From positions 1 to 22,210 of the forward strand of contig JAQGAU010000978.1 in the NCBI GenBank assembly GCA_034698045.1: a DNA stretch of 22,210 nucleotides, read 5' to 3'. Origin of the DNA: Paramacrobiotus richtersi. Taxonomy: Eukaryota > Tardigrada > Eutardigrada > Parachela > Macrobiotidae. The notes below the pieces were generated by a model. The model had not been told where the DNA came from. It made no database searches and worked only from the letters and a program-made list of their open reading frames with translations. This document shows positions 1-10,600 of the stretch, piece by piece. The translations under genes were made by a program, and so were the position numbers. Numbering within the stretch: the stretch's first letter is position 1; every line of letters begins with the position of its first letter.

Positions 1-2
1 GT

Positions 3-95
3 CCACATAATCCCTTACGGACCCGGTGTCAACATGTCGTCCAAGATCTTCGCCAGATGCTTGCCGAGGAAAAAAACGACGATGACAACACTTGA
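3..95 (+). CDS. Possible 3' end of an upstream gene (doubtful)
   Basis: An open frame enters from the left edge and ends at TGA 93-95 with an acidic tail (AEEKNDDDNT). Base composition is more coding-like than the AT-rich DNA further right. Frame 1 is also open to a TGA near 110, so the frame is not settled. No domain is recognisable in about 30 codons. It could equally be non-coding flank. Confidence 0.15.
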   Translation, partial: PHNPLRTRCQHVVQDLRQMLAEEKNDDDNT

Positions 96-173
96 CAAAA
101 GCAAATTAGGTTGATTTGCATGTGGAGTTTGCGGCCGGTGTATAAAACGGCCTCGTTAATATGCGGCTGAGTG

Positions 174-182
174 TTATGTGCT
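174..182 (+). repeat. Left target-site duplication of foldback-like element
   Basis: TTATGTGCT occurs here and again at 1846-1854 in the same orientation, directly outside the two inverted terminal arrays. The match is exactly 9 bp: the bases on either side differ (g/c before, c/a after). Nine-base duplications are typical of Mutator-like and Foldback DNA transposons. Confidence 0.7.
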
Positions 183-310
183 CGCGTCACGACACTTGGT
201 CCCAAAACAATTCGTCCCGACCCATTTCGTCCCACGACGCATTGGTCCCAGGCGTAGCTTGGTCCCAAGGATTTTTCGGCCCAGAGCATTTTGGTCCCGG
301 CTACAGAACC
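183..310 (+). repeat. Left inverted terminal array of the foldback element
   Basis: Seven units of a roughly 16-bp repeat, with GGTCCC/CGTCCC/CGGCCC cores at 198, 213, 228, 244, 261, 277 and 293 (spacing 15-17). The outer edge (CGACAC at 190-195) matches the complement of the right edge. Several units contain the self-complementary TTGGTCCCAA. Confidence 0.7.
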
Positions 311-674
311 AACAGATTTCGCAACTATAAGATGCAGCTGTTGTTACCGTATTAACAATAACAGTGTTCCTGTTAGTTTGCTGACATTTAAGTTATTTAG
401 CGCAAAAGCGCTAAATGTATTTAACGCAGAACGAACCGCTGTGCTTGCGGAGCACTGCGTGGCAACGAAGACCACTTTATGATGTATGGGTTCCTGTTCG
501 CTGTTAAGTTTTATAGTTCACTTGCAAATTGATTAACTTCAAGACGCTCAAGAACTTCTGCATAACCCTCCCACCCTCCCTTATATTCACCGGTACTTTC
601 ATTTATGCTCCTTCATGTTCTCGTTGTGTACATGACGTTAATTCGATGGGCAATTAGTTGTCTCCTTATACGCA

Positions 675-841
675 ACCAGCGGACGCCCTTCAGTGCTCCG
701 TTCAGACATTGCCTTTCTTCATGATTGTTATTTCTCTGTGCTCGTGTGGCTGAAGTTCAGTAAAGGGGTGTCCGGCGCGGCTTGCGTCGAAGTGCAGGGT
801 GACCAGCGGTTGCCCTTCAGTTGCACCGTTCGGACATTTCC
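675..841 (+). repeat. Direct repeat of about 40 bp inside the element
   Basis: Positions 675-713 and 802-841 share a sequence of about 39-40 bp (ACCAGCGG, then CCCTTCAGT, then CCGTTC.GACATT) at roughly 80% identity by eye. They lie 127 bp apart within the transposon interior. This is either an internal duplication or part of a decayed repetitive interior. Confidence 0.55.
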
Positions 842-1723
842 CATAACCGATTATTTGTCCCGGTATCTCAAAACGGCAAACAGCTGGTGGCAGTTCGTTC
901 AGAAGCGCTTACTGCTCAAGCAACGACGAACAGCAGGATGCAATATTGGGTACAAAGTCGAATCGTTCAATAAGGACGACCTTTTTGTTTCCGTTAATCA
1001 AAAGAAGCTGGTTACGCGTACATCCTCCGTCTTGCAGCATGGGTTTGTTCCCGAACAGGTGCTGCTTCGTAGTTGTGTGGTACAGAATCGTTTCCGATAC
1101 AATCTTCAGAAGCCCATTACAACGGCGATCGCTACACCTTCATGTCTGCAGATTTCCATATTTTTCCGCTGTGGTGTGTATATAACTCACGTACTCAGTA
1201 TCGATGCGATAAAAACAAAAGCCGGAACCTGTTTGGCCGCACGAGACTGATTCGCAAAAAGTTTGCTAGCGATATTGTATCGCAAGCCATTGTTATCCTG
1301 CCGAAATACGGTACATGCCATAAGGCAGCAAACAATTCGGATTTTTCATTTGCCGCCAAAACCGCTTACCCAGCTAGACGCTATCGTGATTTCGCAGAAT
1401 GTCGAACGACGATAGGATTTTTTACTTCGGATACAGTGGAAAAAGATTCGAATGCATTGTTTTATGTATTTCGTACAGACAAAAATGTCAATACTGTTCA
1501 ATTTACAGAAGTAAACTTGGAGATGACGTTTCAGAGTGGGCCCCACCTATATTAGCGCAGCTGTATACCATTCGAGGCAAACACTAACAACTCTAAAACA
1601 GGAATGCAATTGTTCATCTTGCAGGGGTGCTTGTATGCATTGCTACCGGATAAAACCACTGCAATGTATGTTGCGATGTTTCTTTGATTATTAAAGGAGA
1701 GAATTAGCTAGCATTGAATTAGT

Positions 1724-1845
1724 TTGGGACCAATTAGGCACTGGTCCGAAGTGTCGCCGTGGCCGGGACGAAGTGTCGCTAGTCCCAGTGTTTGGGACCA
1801 AATGGGATGGGACGAAATGTCGCTGGTCCTACGTGTCGGCGCGCC
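1724..1845 (-). repeat. Right inverted terminal array of the foldback element
   Basis: Mirror of the left array: GGGACC/GGGACG cores at 1726, 1765, 1794 and 1809, interleaved with opposite-orientation GGTCCG, AGTCCC and GGTCCT cores at 1743, 1781 and 1825. Spacing is again mostly 13-17 bp. The motif GAAGTGTCGC or GAAATGTCGC recurs. Units facing both ways make this arm able to fold on itself as well as on the left arm. Confidence 0.7.
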
Positions 1846-1854
1846 TTATGTGCT
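1846..1854 (+). repeat. Right target-site duplication of foldback-like element
   Basis: Second copy of TTATGTGCT, identical to 174-182, directly outside the right inverted array. Confidence 0.7.
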
Positions 1855-4062
1855 AGTTGGGCGGGGGAAAAAATCCGGATTTTTATTCGGATTATCATTT
1901 CTTGATTTTGTATTCCTTGCTGTTTTATTGTGTAATAATATTGTATTTATTTCCGGTAAGTTGAATTTATTATTTATTTATTTTGCACTTTATTTGTTTT
2001 ATAAATTTGTTTAAAATTTATTTTTCAAATTAATTTTTTCTGTTTAGTATGAACTGTCTAATGTTTATTGTTCCATCAAAAACCATATTTTCCAAATTAT
2101 TAATGAAGCAATTTAAGGAGATAATTTTCCATGAAGAAATTTTCTTGCGTATAAAAATGCTAATAATTTTTTTCAGAAATTTTTATTTTTTAATTTAGTT
2201 TTTTCGATTTCAAATGATTTGTTTAGTGTTTGTTGTGCCATCAAAAACCATATATTTTAAATTATTAACGAAGCAAATTAAGTAGATAATTTTTCATGAC
2301 GAAAGTTTTTCGCGTTTAATTTTTTTCAGAAATTTAGTTTTTTTAGTAGTAATTTGTGAACAAACTGACCATGTCGGTTAAAAGAAAAACAGATTTTATA
2401 ATATTTCGCGAATTATGCATACAGTTTGTTCGCCTTTTCCGTTGGATTTTGGCGGTATAACTTGTCTGACTTTTAATAAATGGCATTTTAATGCATGGAG
2501 TATGATGGTATTGTCGTTGTAATACTGTGAGCTTTCCCATTATTCCACCCCTTCGTTCATATTTAATCAGCTGAATACATTGTTGACCTCACTATTATAG
2601 TTGCCGATTTCTCTTGAGGTCAGAAAGCAGAATAAATTAGGTGATACACATTTGTCAATAACATGCATGTATCACTCCACTACGCATTATTGATCAGTGG
2701 AGTATTTGCTGACATTGAATTATGACACAAATAAGTAATAATTTTTTCTAGACCGTTGGCGCAAATGTACGGAAATTATTTCCTGTGCGCCGCAGATTTT
2801 GTATTCGTATTTTATAGGGAAAAATGATCCAAACATCCTATTTTAATATGTTTTGTTTATTTATTGTGTTATATGTAATTGTTTAAATTATTTTAGAATT
2901 TTTGCTAATTTTTATACAAGTCAGGTTTTTTTGTTTAATTTGATATCGTTCTTCTTTATCAAAATACCCATTTTTTTATGTAATTTAGCGTTATCTGTTT
3001 TTCTCCCACTTTTTTTCTATATTTTTATTTTCACATTTTCGTGCGTATTTGCAATTTTATACTGTATTTACGTATAATGTTTTTTATTTTAATCAAAATG
3101 TTTTGTTGTTATTTTTATTCTTTGTGACCCCTAAATTAATTCCTAATGCATGATGAGTCTTCAGTTTTCTTCGGGCTTGTTGTGAGCTGTCGGCAGACAT
3201 TGCCGATGAATCACAAGTTTGTTTGATGAGAAAAAACGAAAACTCTCCATTTTCTGAGTGATTCATGCGTATTTTGAGGTTCGGTATTTATTCTTCGTTT
3301 GAAAACGGTGGCAGTTCAGTAAATCAACGATGCGGAACGACTTTCGGTATTTTCTGTGTCGGTGAGAATTAACAGCCAGTGAAAGTATAGGGAAAATAAT
3401 TAAAAGTTTCGCAGTTGGACGTGTTTGCCTAGCTATTCGTGCCGAACGGACTTGTCAAAAGGGATTAAATTTGAGAAATCGCATATGTTGTTGTTCGGCT
3501 GTGCATTTCGGGTAAAAGTGTCTTTCGTTATCATTTCCGTTCATCTGAATTTTGTCCGTGGAACAGCATAGCTGTGTTCTTGGTTTTTGGATAAATTTGA
3601 CCGTCGACGCAAAATTGTTTGTTTGTCTTATTTATTTTGATTAATTTTTTTGCCGTCTGTTTTGTCGCTAATTATCGGGATGACGTTTCTGAAGGAGTAA
3701 CTGCGATTTCAGTCGTCTTTTATATATCAGTCAGTCTTGAAAACATCGTCGCCCGTTGAATTGTTTTATCTTTTGATGAAATAAAAAATATCATTTTTCC
3801 AAGAGAATTGCGTGTGTTTTTTGAAAGTTGTGGATTCGATTGAATTGAAAAATGTATACTTTATTTTCACGATTTGTGTGCGATGGCGATTCACGTGGTC
3901 TTCTTCTTCGAAATCTTCATGTGTATTTTTCGAGATCTTGTTTTTCAGTTGCAGTTTTAGAACGATATTACGTAATAACCATTTCTTTATTTTATGGCTG
4001 TTTATAATAAATAAAGGGAAATTTTTATTATTATTTCTTTTATTTAATTTTATATTAATTTT
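1855..4062. other. AT-rich intergenic or 5' leader DNA
   Basis: No convincing coding frame. The open frames here are phenylalanine-, isoleucine- and lysine-rich translations of T or A runs. The stretch 3160-3760 is less AT-rich than its surroundings and could hold the promoter and a non-coding first exon of Mical; a donor-like CG|GTGAGA sits at 3360-3367. That assignment is a guess from composition and position only. Confidence 0.35.
2058..2345 (+). repeat. Two-copy tandem duplication, period about 165 bp
   Basis: Copy A (about 2058-2200) and copy B (2223-2345) share CCATCAAAAACCATAT, AAATTATTAA.GAAGCAA, GATAATTTT.CATGA.GAA and TTTTTTTCAGAAATTT in the same order, with scattered substitutions and small indels. 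No gene is associated. Confidence 0.7.
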
Positions 4063-4320
4063 ATAATAAATGGAAATATTCAGCAAAAAAATGTGGAAAA
4101 TGGAAAATCTTTATTTTTCTGTGTCTTTGTGACAGATTTGGTGAATGAGTAATTTAATAATAAATGGGAATATTCAAGAAAAATGGAAAATCCTCATTTT
4201 TTGTGTTTTTTTGGCAGATTGTGTGAATATGATTAACTTGATAATAAATGGGATTATTCAAGAAAAATGGGAAATATTCATTTTTCTGTTTTTTTCGACA
4301 GATTTTTTGAATGAATAACC
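4063..4320 (+). repeat. Three-copy tandem repeat abutting the Mical start
   Basis: Units begin with ATAATAAATGG at 4063, 4157 and 4241 (lengths about 94, 84 and 80). Each runs through ATATTCAAGAAAAATGGAAA (or close), a T-rich tract, and then GACAG or GGCAG followed by ATT and GTGAAT or TTGAAT. The T-rich tract plus CAG in every unit looks like a 3' splice site (AG ending at 4135, 4217 and 4301). Confidence 0.8.
4285..4301 (+). promoter_or_regulatory. Mical: Candidate 3' splice site of a 5' leader intron
   Basis: A long T-rich tract ending in TTTTTCGACAG, 41 bases before the Mical ATG, would make a good acceptor for a 5' untranslated exon. Equivalent tracts end at 4135 and 4217 in the upstream repeat units, so three competing acceptors are possible. 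The matching donor was not identified with confidence. Confidence 0.35.
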
Positions 4321-4346
4321 CCATTGCCGGTGCGCATCCACCATGA
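4311..4346 (+). promoter_or_regulatory. Upstream open reading frame overlapping the Mical start
   Basis: ATG at 4311 opens an 11-codon frame ([11 protein letters not shown]) whose TGA at 4344-4346 overlaps the Mical ATG at 4343 as ATGA. It would be present in any transcript beginning at or before 4302. Such an arrangement could reduce or couple translation of Mical; the effect is inferred. Confidence 0.4.
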
Positions 4347-4684
4347 CCTGTCGTATCCAGCATGCCGGCACCCCGTCACGTCCGTTCCACCATGCCCACG
4401 CCGGGCGCGTGCCCAACGGTTCCACACTGTCGGCGGACCAGCAGATCAGCGCCGAAGAGCTGTTTGAGCAGTTCTGCGCGGCCAACTCCCTCAAGAACAT
4501 TGCCGGATTGTTCAATCGCTTCTGCGAATGCCTGAAACTCCGGCCGAACGATTATCGGACCTTTTATACGCGCTTGACGGAGCGCATGAGCTTCTCGTGG
4601 AAATGGCGGCATTTTCAGAATAAAATGGACAAACGGGCCGGACAGCGCGAGTATGGACAGGGGAAGATTTGCCAGGGCAATAAG
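4343..4684 (+). CDS. Mical: Mical coding exon 1: N-terminal helical segment
   Basis: Residues 1-114. After about 35 poorly conserved residues comes the typical Mical lead ([16 protein letters not shown], then LFNRFC, then [14 protein letters not shown]) that packs against the monooxygenase domain. The exon ends AATAAG|GTGATT (phase 0). The frame stays open 21 bases into the intron (to a TGA at 4703-4705), but homology requires the splice at 4684. Confidence 0.88.
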
Positions 4685-7600
4685 GTGATTTTGATTACAG
4701 GATGACGTATCAATAGCTGAGAAAATGTTGGTATTAATCGTACTTTATGATTTGTAATTTTTTTGAGATTTAACTTGTTAATTTCGGTGCCAGTCACTAC
4801 TTTATATAATTATGTAATTAGAAAGAATTATGTAATAAATAGATAAAAATATATAAAATAAATAATAAATATTTAATAAATACATATTACAAATATACAA
4901 TTAAAAAATTATGTAATAAATAGATAAAAATATATAATAAAGATTGAATAAATACATATTATAAATATACAATTAAACGTAGTAATTTCTGGTAAGTAAT
5001 AATTAGCAGTAGTTGTTTTGATAATTATTTTTGTTTAATTAATCGATCGGTGCAGTTGTGTATAGAAACTAGTTGTTTTATAAAACGTCGCCTGAGCTTT
5101 CTATTAATTACCACGTTATGAAATGTTTTTCGGTAGTCCGTTTTATTTGGTTGAATCGGTGTGTTTTGACGTGTTTTTTACTTCTGGTAATTTTCGGAAC
5201 GTTAGTGATGTTTAGTACTCTCCTGTGGTATTTTTTTTCTTCATCGTTGATAATCGTAGAACAGTGTACATTATGCCATTATACACAGCGTAAAGTAACA
5301 GATACACAGCTGTGTGTGAGTCATTAAATGCTTGACTTTATGGTAGTGTATGAAGTTCGACCTTTTTACAAAATAATTCACAAGCATAAGAAATTCGCAT
5401 ATGTTTTTTTCAGCCAACGGTTTTTTATCCAATTGATGTCGGGTGAAGCGTTTCTTCGTTCAGTAATTTTTTACTGGTTTTAGGTGTAAAAACAGATCCA
5501 TTTGTAATGGATCTGTTAATAACGAGAAAAAATATTTGCGCTTATTTGATTAGTTTTTCGTCTTTTGTGCTGATAGATACGAAAGTAGAAGGTTGGAAAA
5601 ATTCGAGTACCTATCATTTATTTAAATTCTGCTGTATCAATATAAACCGACAAAATCCTTGACTGAATAGCCATTACAATTGTATTAAACAAACTTTTAA
5701 TAAAATTAAAAATATTGTTGTTACTTCTAGTTTTAACAGTAATGAATAAAGACAGCAAAAACCAAATTTTACAGAAAATAAAACAGTCATATACAGTTGT
5801 TTATTTAAATAAATAAACGTTTGATAATTTAAATCAATAAAGAAAAATTTAAAAAAATGTTTAAAAAAGTGAAGTTAATGAATAATGGAAACCGTCACCA
5901 TTGTAATCGTGGACCCTTTTGGCGCCGAAATTCCATTCTCCCGGGTAGTCATTTTGCAAATGTAAATCCCCCTGGGATGTCGTGTAAACAGACTTGTACG
6001 GAAAGTCTAAACAGTTATATATCGGTTAGTCGGCTAATCGTAGCTTAAGATGCCCCGGACGGGCAGCGCGTGTTGGGAGATTGTTGACTGACTGATTGCG
6101 CAAACGGGACAAGTAACGTACACACACAGGGGCCCGGCGTAATCAGCTGGTGTTGACGTTGGCGGTCAAAGAACTCGCGGTTATTTAACCAACTTGACTC
6201 GCCGTCCTGTCCCACTGGCTCATCAAAAATCATCGAGGGAGAGAAAATGCTTGTTTGATATTGATTAGATTTTAATGGGATGTGTTTTCTCTGGGGAATT
6301 ACATTTCTATTACAAAAAAAGGAAAAAGACCGGGCGTTCAGTAGATAATGTTTATTTATACATAAAATCAACTATATAATTTGGAACTCAGTTAAATAAA
6401 TTTCGGTATGTAATTTGCTTAATCTTACTGTATCCTGCTAATTAAATGCAGAATTTAATAATAAATTACCCAATTATTAATTTATATTTTTTATTAATAT
6501 AGTGTTATATGCAGTTTTTATTAATTCCTATTTAATAATTAATTTAATAATATTGTATGATTTAATAATAAATATAATGTATATTAGAATTTAGAGTTTA
6601 AAAAGAACTGAATAGTGGAATTTTATACGGTAAACTGATGAGGAAAGACAGGCAAATAAAACTGTCAAAGAACAGAATAAATGCGTTTAAATTAAAACTC
6701 CGTAAATTCTGGGCGAAAATTGGCTGTTGACAAACTGAATGCAAATTAAAATGTTTGCTCGCAGGTGTTGATAGTGGGAGCCGGGCCATGTGGCCTGCGA
6801 ATGGCCATTGAGGCGGCATTATTGGGCGCCAAAGTGGTCGTTGTGGAGAAGCGCGATCGATTCTCACGCAATAATGTCCTCCATTTGTGGCCGTTTGTCA
6901 TCACTGATCTCCTCAACTTGGGTGCCAAGAAATTCTATCCCAAATTCTGCAGCGGAAATGTCGATCATATAAGTATGTTTTAGTGGGTATTTGTGTTTTT
7001 AATTTAATTACTTTTTTGGTTGTAACACTAATGTTTTGTTCCAATGATAAAAATTTCTAAAAATAGTACAAAGTTGTGTGTAATTTAATAAATATTTTTG
7101 TTAACAACATTTTATATAACTAATCAAGATTATTTCTTCGATTATTGTTTAAATAATCCTGTTAACAGCATTTTATTTAATTACGCAGAATTATTTCTTT
7201 GGTGTATTTTTAAAAATCATTTTAGGCATTTTAAAAGCTGAATAAATTTTTTTTATAAATATGGAAACAATATTGTAAATGTATTTATTTTTTAATTATT
7301 TTATCTTTGCATTTTTGTGATTTGTTACTTTTTTATCTTCTGTACGATGAACTTTATATGGGCGATTTCTTTTTCAAGGTATTCGGATTCTCCAGTGTAT
7401 TTTGCTGAAAATCGCTTTGTTACTGGGTGTGGAATTTCATTATGGAGTGGCTTTTTTGAATTATTTGGAGCCACCGGAAAGCGATGGGGCGGACTGTACG
7501 GGATGGCGAGCCGAAGTCCATCCGCCGCATCACCATGTAGCCAGCTACGAGTTTGACGTGCTGATCGGCGCTGATGGTCGCCGCAACACTCTGCACGGAT

Positions 7601-10600
7601 TCCAGCGGAAAGTCTTTCGTGGAATGTTGGCCATTGTACGTGTGACTGATTATTATTACCTTTTTCATCTTTTTTATGTTTTATTTTTTTTATCCTGTGT
7701 TTTTATTTATTTTTAAATTTATTTTCCGTAATTGTTTTAGCCGCTGTCTCTCTATTTAGAATACATTTCAATTACTATTATTAGTTTTTATTTAACGTAT
7801 ACGTTAGTTTTTTCCGAAGTCTTGAAATTTTACCGATTTTTTCATGCTCTTTTTTATTTCTCTGCTTATTCTGTTTTTCTGTGCTTATTTTCTAATTAGT
7901 GATTTCTTTGTGTGCTGCTTTATGTTTTTTTTGTTTTTTCTTCTTTATTTTTTCCTTTTTATTAACTTACTTTTTCTTCGATAAGAGAGATTTCAAACTT
8001 GAGGAATAAAATTATGAAATTTTTCTGAAGCGATTTCTCGCTGTTTTTCAGGCAATAACGGCCAATTTTATCAATCGCAATACACCGGAAGAGCACCGCG
8101 TGGAGGAAATCAGCGGAGTAGCGCGGATCTATAATCAGCAGTTTTTCAAGGAATTACACAATGATTGCGGGATTGATCTGGAGAATATCGTCTACTACCG
8201 CGATGCGACGCATTATTTCGTCATGACAGCCAAGAAGGCTAGTTTACTGGCCAAAGGGGTTCTCAAGCAGGTAAGCATTTTTATCCGGTACTTTTTTCCA
8301 TACGGAATCGAAAATGTATACTCTTCACGATTTCAGTTGCTTTTTCCATTTTTTTGACAGTATCAGCATTTAAAATTTTTTTTTCGTTTTTTCAAGTGTT
8401 ATATGTATTTCTGTCTGTTTTAGGTTTCAAGCTATTTTTCTGGTTGTTTGACCGTTTTGGTTTAGTGATTAGACAAAAGATGATTATTTCCAAATTTTCC
8501 GGTTTCATGGCTTTTTTCTATGTACAGCTAAATTTGCTGGTCGATGAGCATGTCTTAATGGGAAAAGCGTAGTGTACGGGCACTTAAAGACGTTCCAAAA
8601 CTAGCTTTATTGTCGAGGTTGCTTTAATAACAGTACATGTGACTTTCTGAAAATCAACATATTCTTTTACAATTTAATCGTTTCACTTGGGTTTTTTTGT
8701 ATTCAGTGAGTAAAAAAATTATTGCAGGATTTTTTGGAAGTGGAAAGACTGTTAGACCGGAGTAACATTGACCGCACAGCACTGACCAGTTACGCCCTGG
8801 AAGCGGCCAAATTCTCCACGAAAAAACGTCTCCCACAGTATGATTTCGCCATTAATCCCCACGGTGAACCGGATGTGTCCGTGTTCGATTTTACCAACAT
8901 GTACGCCGCGGAAAATGCCTGTCGGATTGTGGAACGACGCGGACACAAACTACTGGTTAATCTGGTCGGTGATAGCCTGATCGAGGTGAGTTGATGGAAA
9001 AATATGCGAAAATTGTAAAATTATACATAACTCGATTGACAAAAAAGCCGAATTCAAATAATACTATTTCCTGAATTTTTGTCTTTATGTTTATAATTAT
9101 AACTCGAGTTTCGTTATGACTGAAAACCGCACTGAAAACTGATCCGGAGAATTATGATTTATGGGAACGCGACGTAGTGTATGGGCACCTGCATTTCTCT
9201 GAACACGATGAAGGCCAGCTTTCAATCTTAACAAAATGTGGAAAATGGTGATTTTGTGAAAAAAGGATTCGGTTTTTTTTATTTCCATTAAGTTCCATTG
9301 TTTACGTCGTATATTTATCGTGTATATGGTTTAAAATAAAACTGTAAAATAATAATTTTAAATAATAATGCAACAGTAAAATGTTAATCAGCATTTATAA
9401 CTCCGATAATCATGGGAGAAATATGACGGATAATGACTGTTTTCAGCCGTTTTGGCCACTGGGCACCGGGTGCGCGCACGGTTTCCTCGGGGTGTTTGAC
9501 GCGGCGTGGATGCTGCGGCACTGGGGACTGAGTGATCGGACGCCGTTGCAGATGATTGTGGAGCGCGAGACCATCTACCGGAGTTTGTCCAGCATCAACG
9601 CGGAGCAGCTGCTGAAGAATCTGGCCACGTATACCATCGATCCTATCTCCCATTATGTCCATATTGATCTGTCCAAAGCCAAGGTATGAAATAAACTGGC
9701 AAAATTTTAATACCGTACAAAGTGAATAAATAAAATAAATCATGCCAAAAATTGTAAAAGATAAATTAACCAAACAAATTAAAAAACCCCATTAAATACA
9801 CTAAATAATGTACCAAAATAGTAAACTTTTAGTACTGCACAGAAGTAAATAAATGAAAGAGAAAATAAATAAGCTCAAAATTATAGACTAGTTAATGTGC
9901 CTAATAATGTGAAAAGTAAATTAAACAAACGAATTAATAAACCCACAAAATAAACTAAATAATGTACCAAAATAAAAAAATGCGCAGAAATAACAAAACT
10001 TTAACAATGTTCAGTAAACCCACTAAATACACTAAATAATGTACCAGATAATGTGCAGAAATTCTGGAAATTTACTAGAGAAATGAATTCTGGTAAAATA
10101 TTTTTTACAAATAACCAGACAACCGAGACATCATTATCAGGATATTTATAGCAATTTTTTCGTAGCAATATGTTTTCGAAAGCAAGTGTTTCGCTGGTAT
10201 ATCGACTATACATTCCAAGGAAGCGTAGTGTAACGGCCCATATCTGATGTCATTGCTGCCGAATGTTTGGTACCTGCAAATAAATAGATTTTACAGCAAT
10301 CTGATTAAATTCGATTTATTTTTTCCTTAACAGTGGGTGAGAAAAACTTTAATTAAAATTAAAAATGAATTAAAATTAAATTAAAATTAAAACTCCAATT
10401 AAAATTAAACTAATTAATTTTTAAAGTAATAAGGTCAGTTGACAGCAAAAAAAAACAATGGTTAAAATTTTAGATTTGATTTGAAGGAATTTTTTTCTGT
10501 TTTAATCGCGTTATTTTGCTATAGATCTTTTTGGTGCGGCATTTATTGGATACGGACTCTCCAGAAAACGTTGATAAATCCGAACTGCCGGACAGTGTGC

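Larger units (their letters stand above)
183..1845. mobile_element. Foldback / Mutator-like non-autonomous DNA transposon
   Basis: Seen: a 1663-bp block bounded by 9-bp direct repeats. It has long imperfect inverted ends made of short repeats with core GGTCCC or CGTCCC on the left and their complements (GGGACC, GGGACG) on the right. The interior is less AT-rich than the DNA to its right. Known: Foldback elements have sub-repetitive inverted ends, 9-bp target duplications and use a Mutator-like transposase. Inferred: this is a non-autonomous or decayed member, because the interior shows no recognisable transposase. The longest interior frames (693-1250, 185 codons; 1073-1555, 160 codons) overlap each other in different frames and match no family I know. 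The element lies about 2.5 kb upstream of the Mical start. Confidence 0.7.
9684..10524 (+). other. Mical: Mical intron 6 (841 bp), partly tandem repeats
   Basis: The first half (9690-10070) is an A-rich tandem repeat array. The A-box-like repeat copy 3 lies at 10221-10242, and 10340-10410 is simple (ATTAAA)n-like sequence. It ends TTGCTATAG. Confidence 0.8.

Noticed and set aside
3766-4086. Opposite-strand frames of 106 and 84 codons
   Set aside because: Lys/Asn-rich on one strand and Phe/Leu-rich on the other: the two readings of AT-rich non-coding DNA. No start context, domain or splice logic.
5341-5365. TAGTGTATGAAGTTCGACC, a further A-box-like site
   Set aside because: The match to the repeat stops after TAGTGTATG and the GTTCGACC follows at once, so the spacing is wrong. 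Probably chance.
5857-6048. 63-codon frame in intron 1 overlapping the GC-rich island
   Set aside because: No recognisable domain, and a splice into Mical is not needed because exons 1 and 2 join in phase with conserved flanks.
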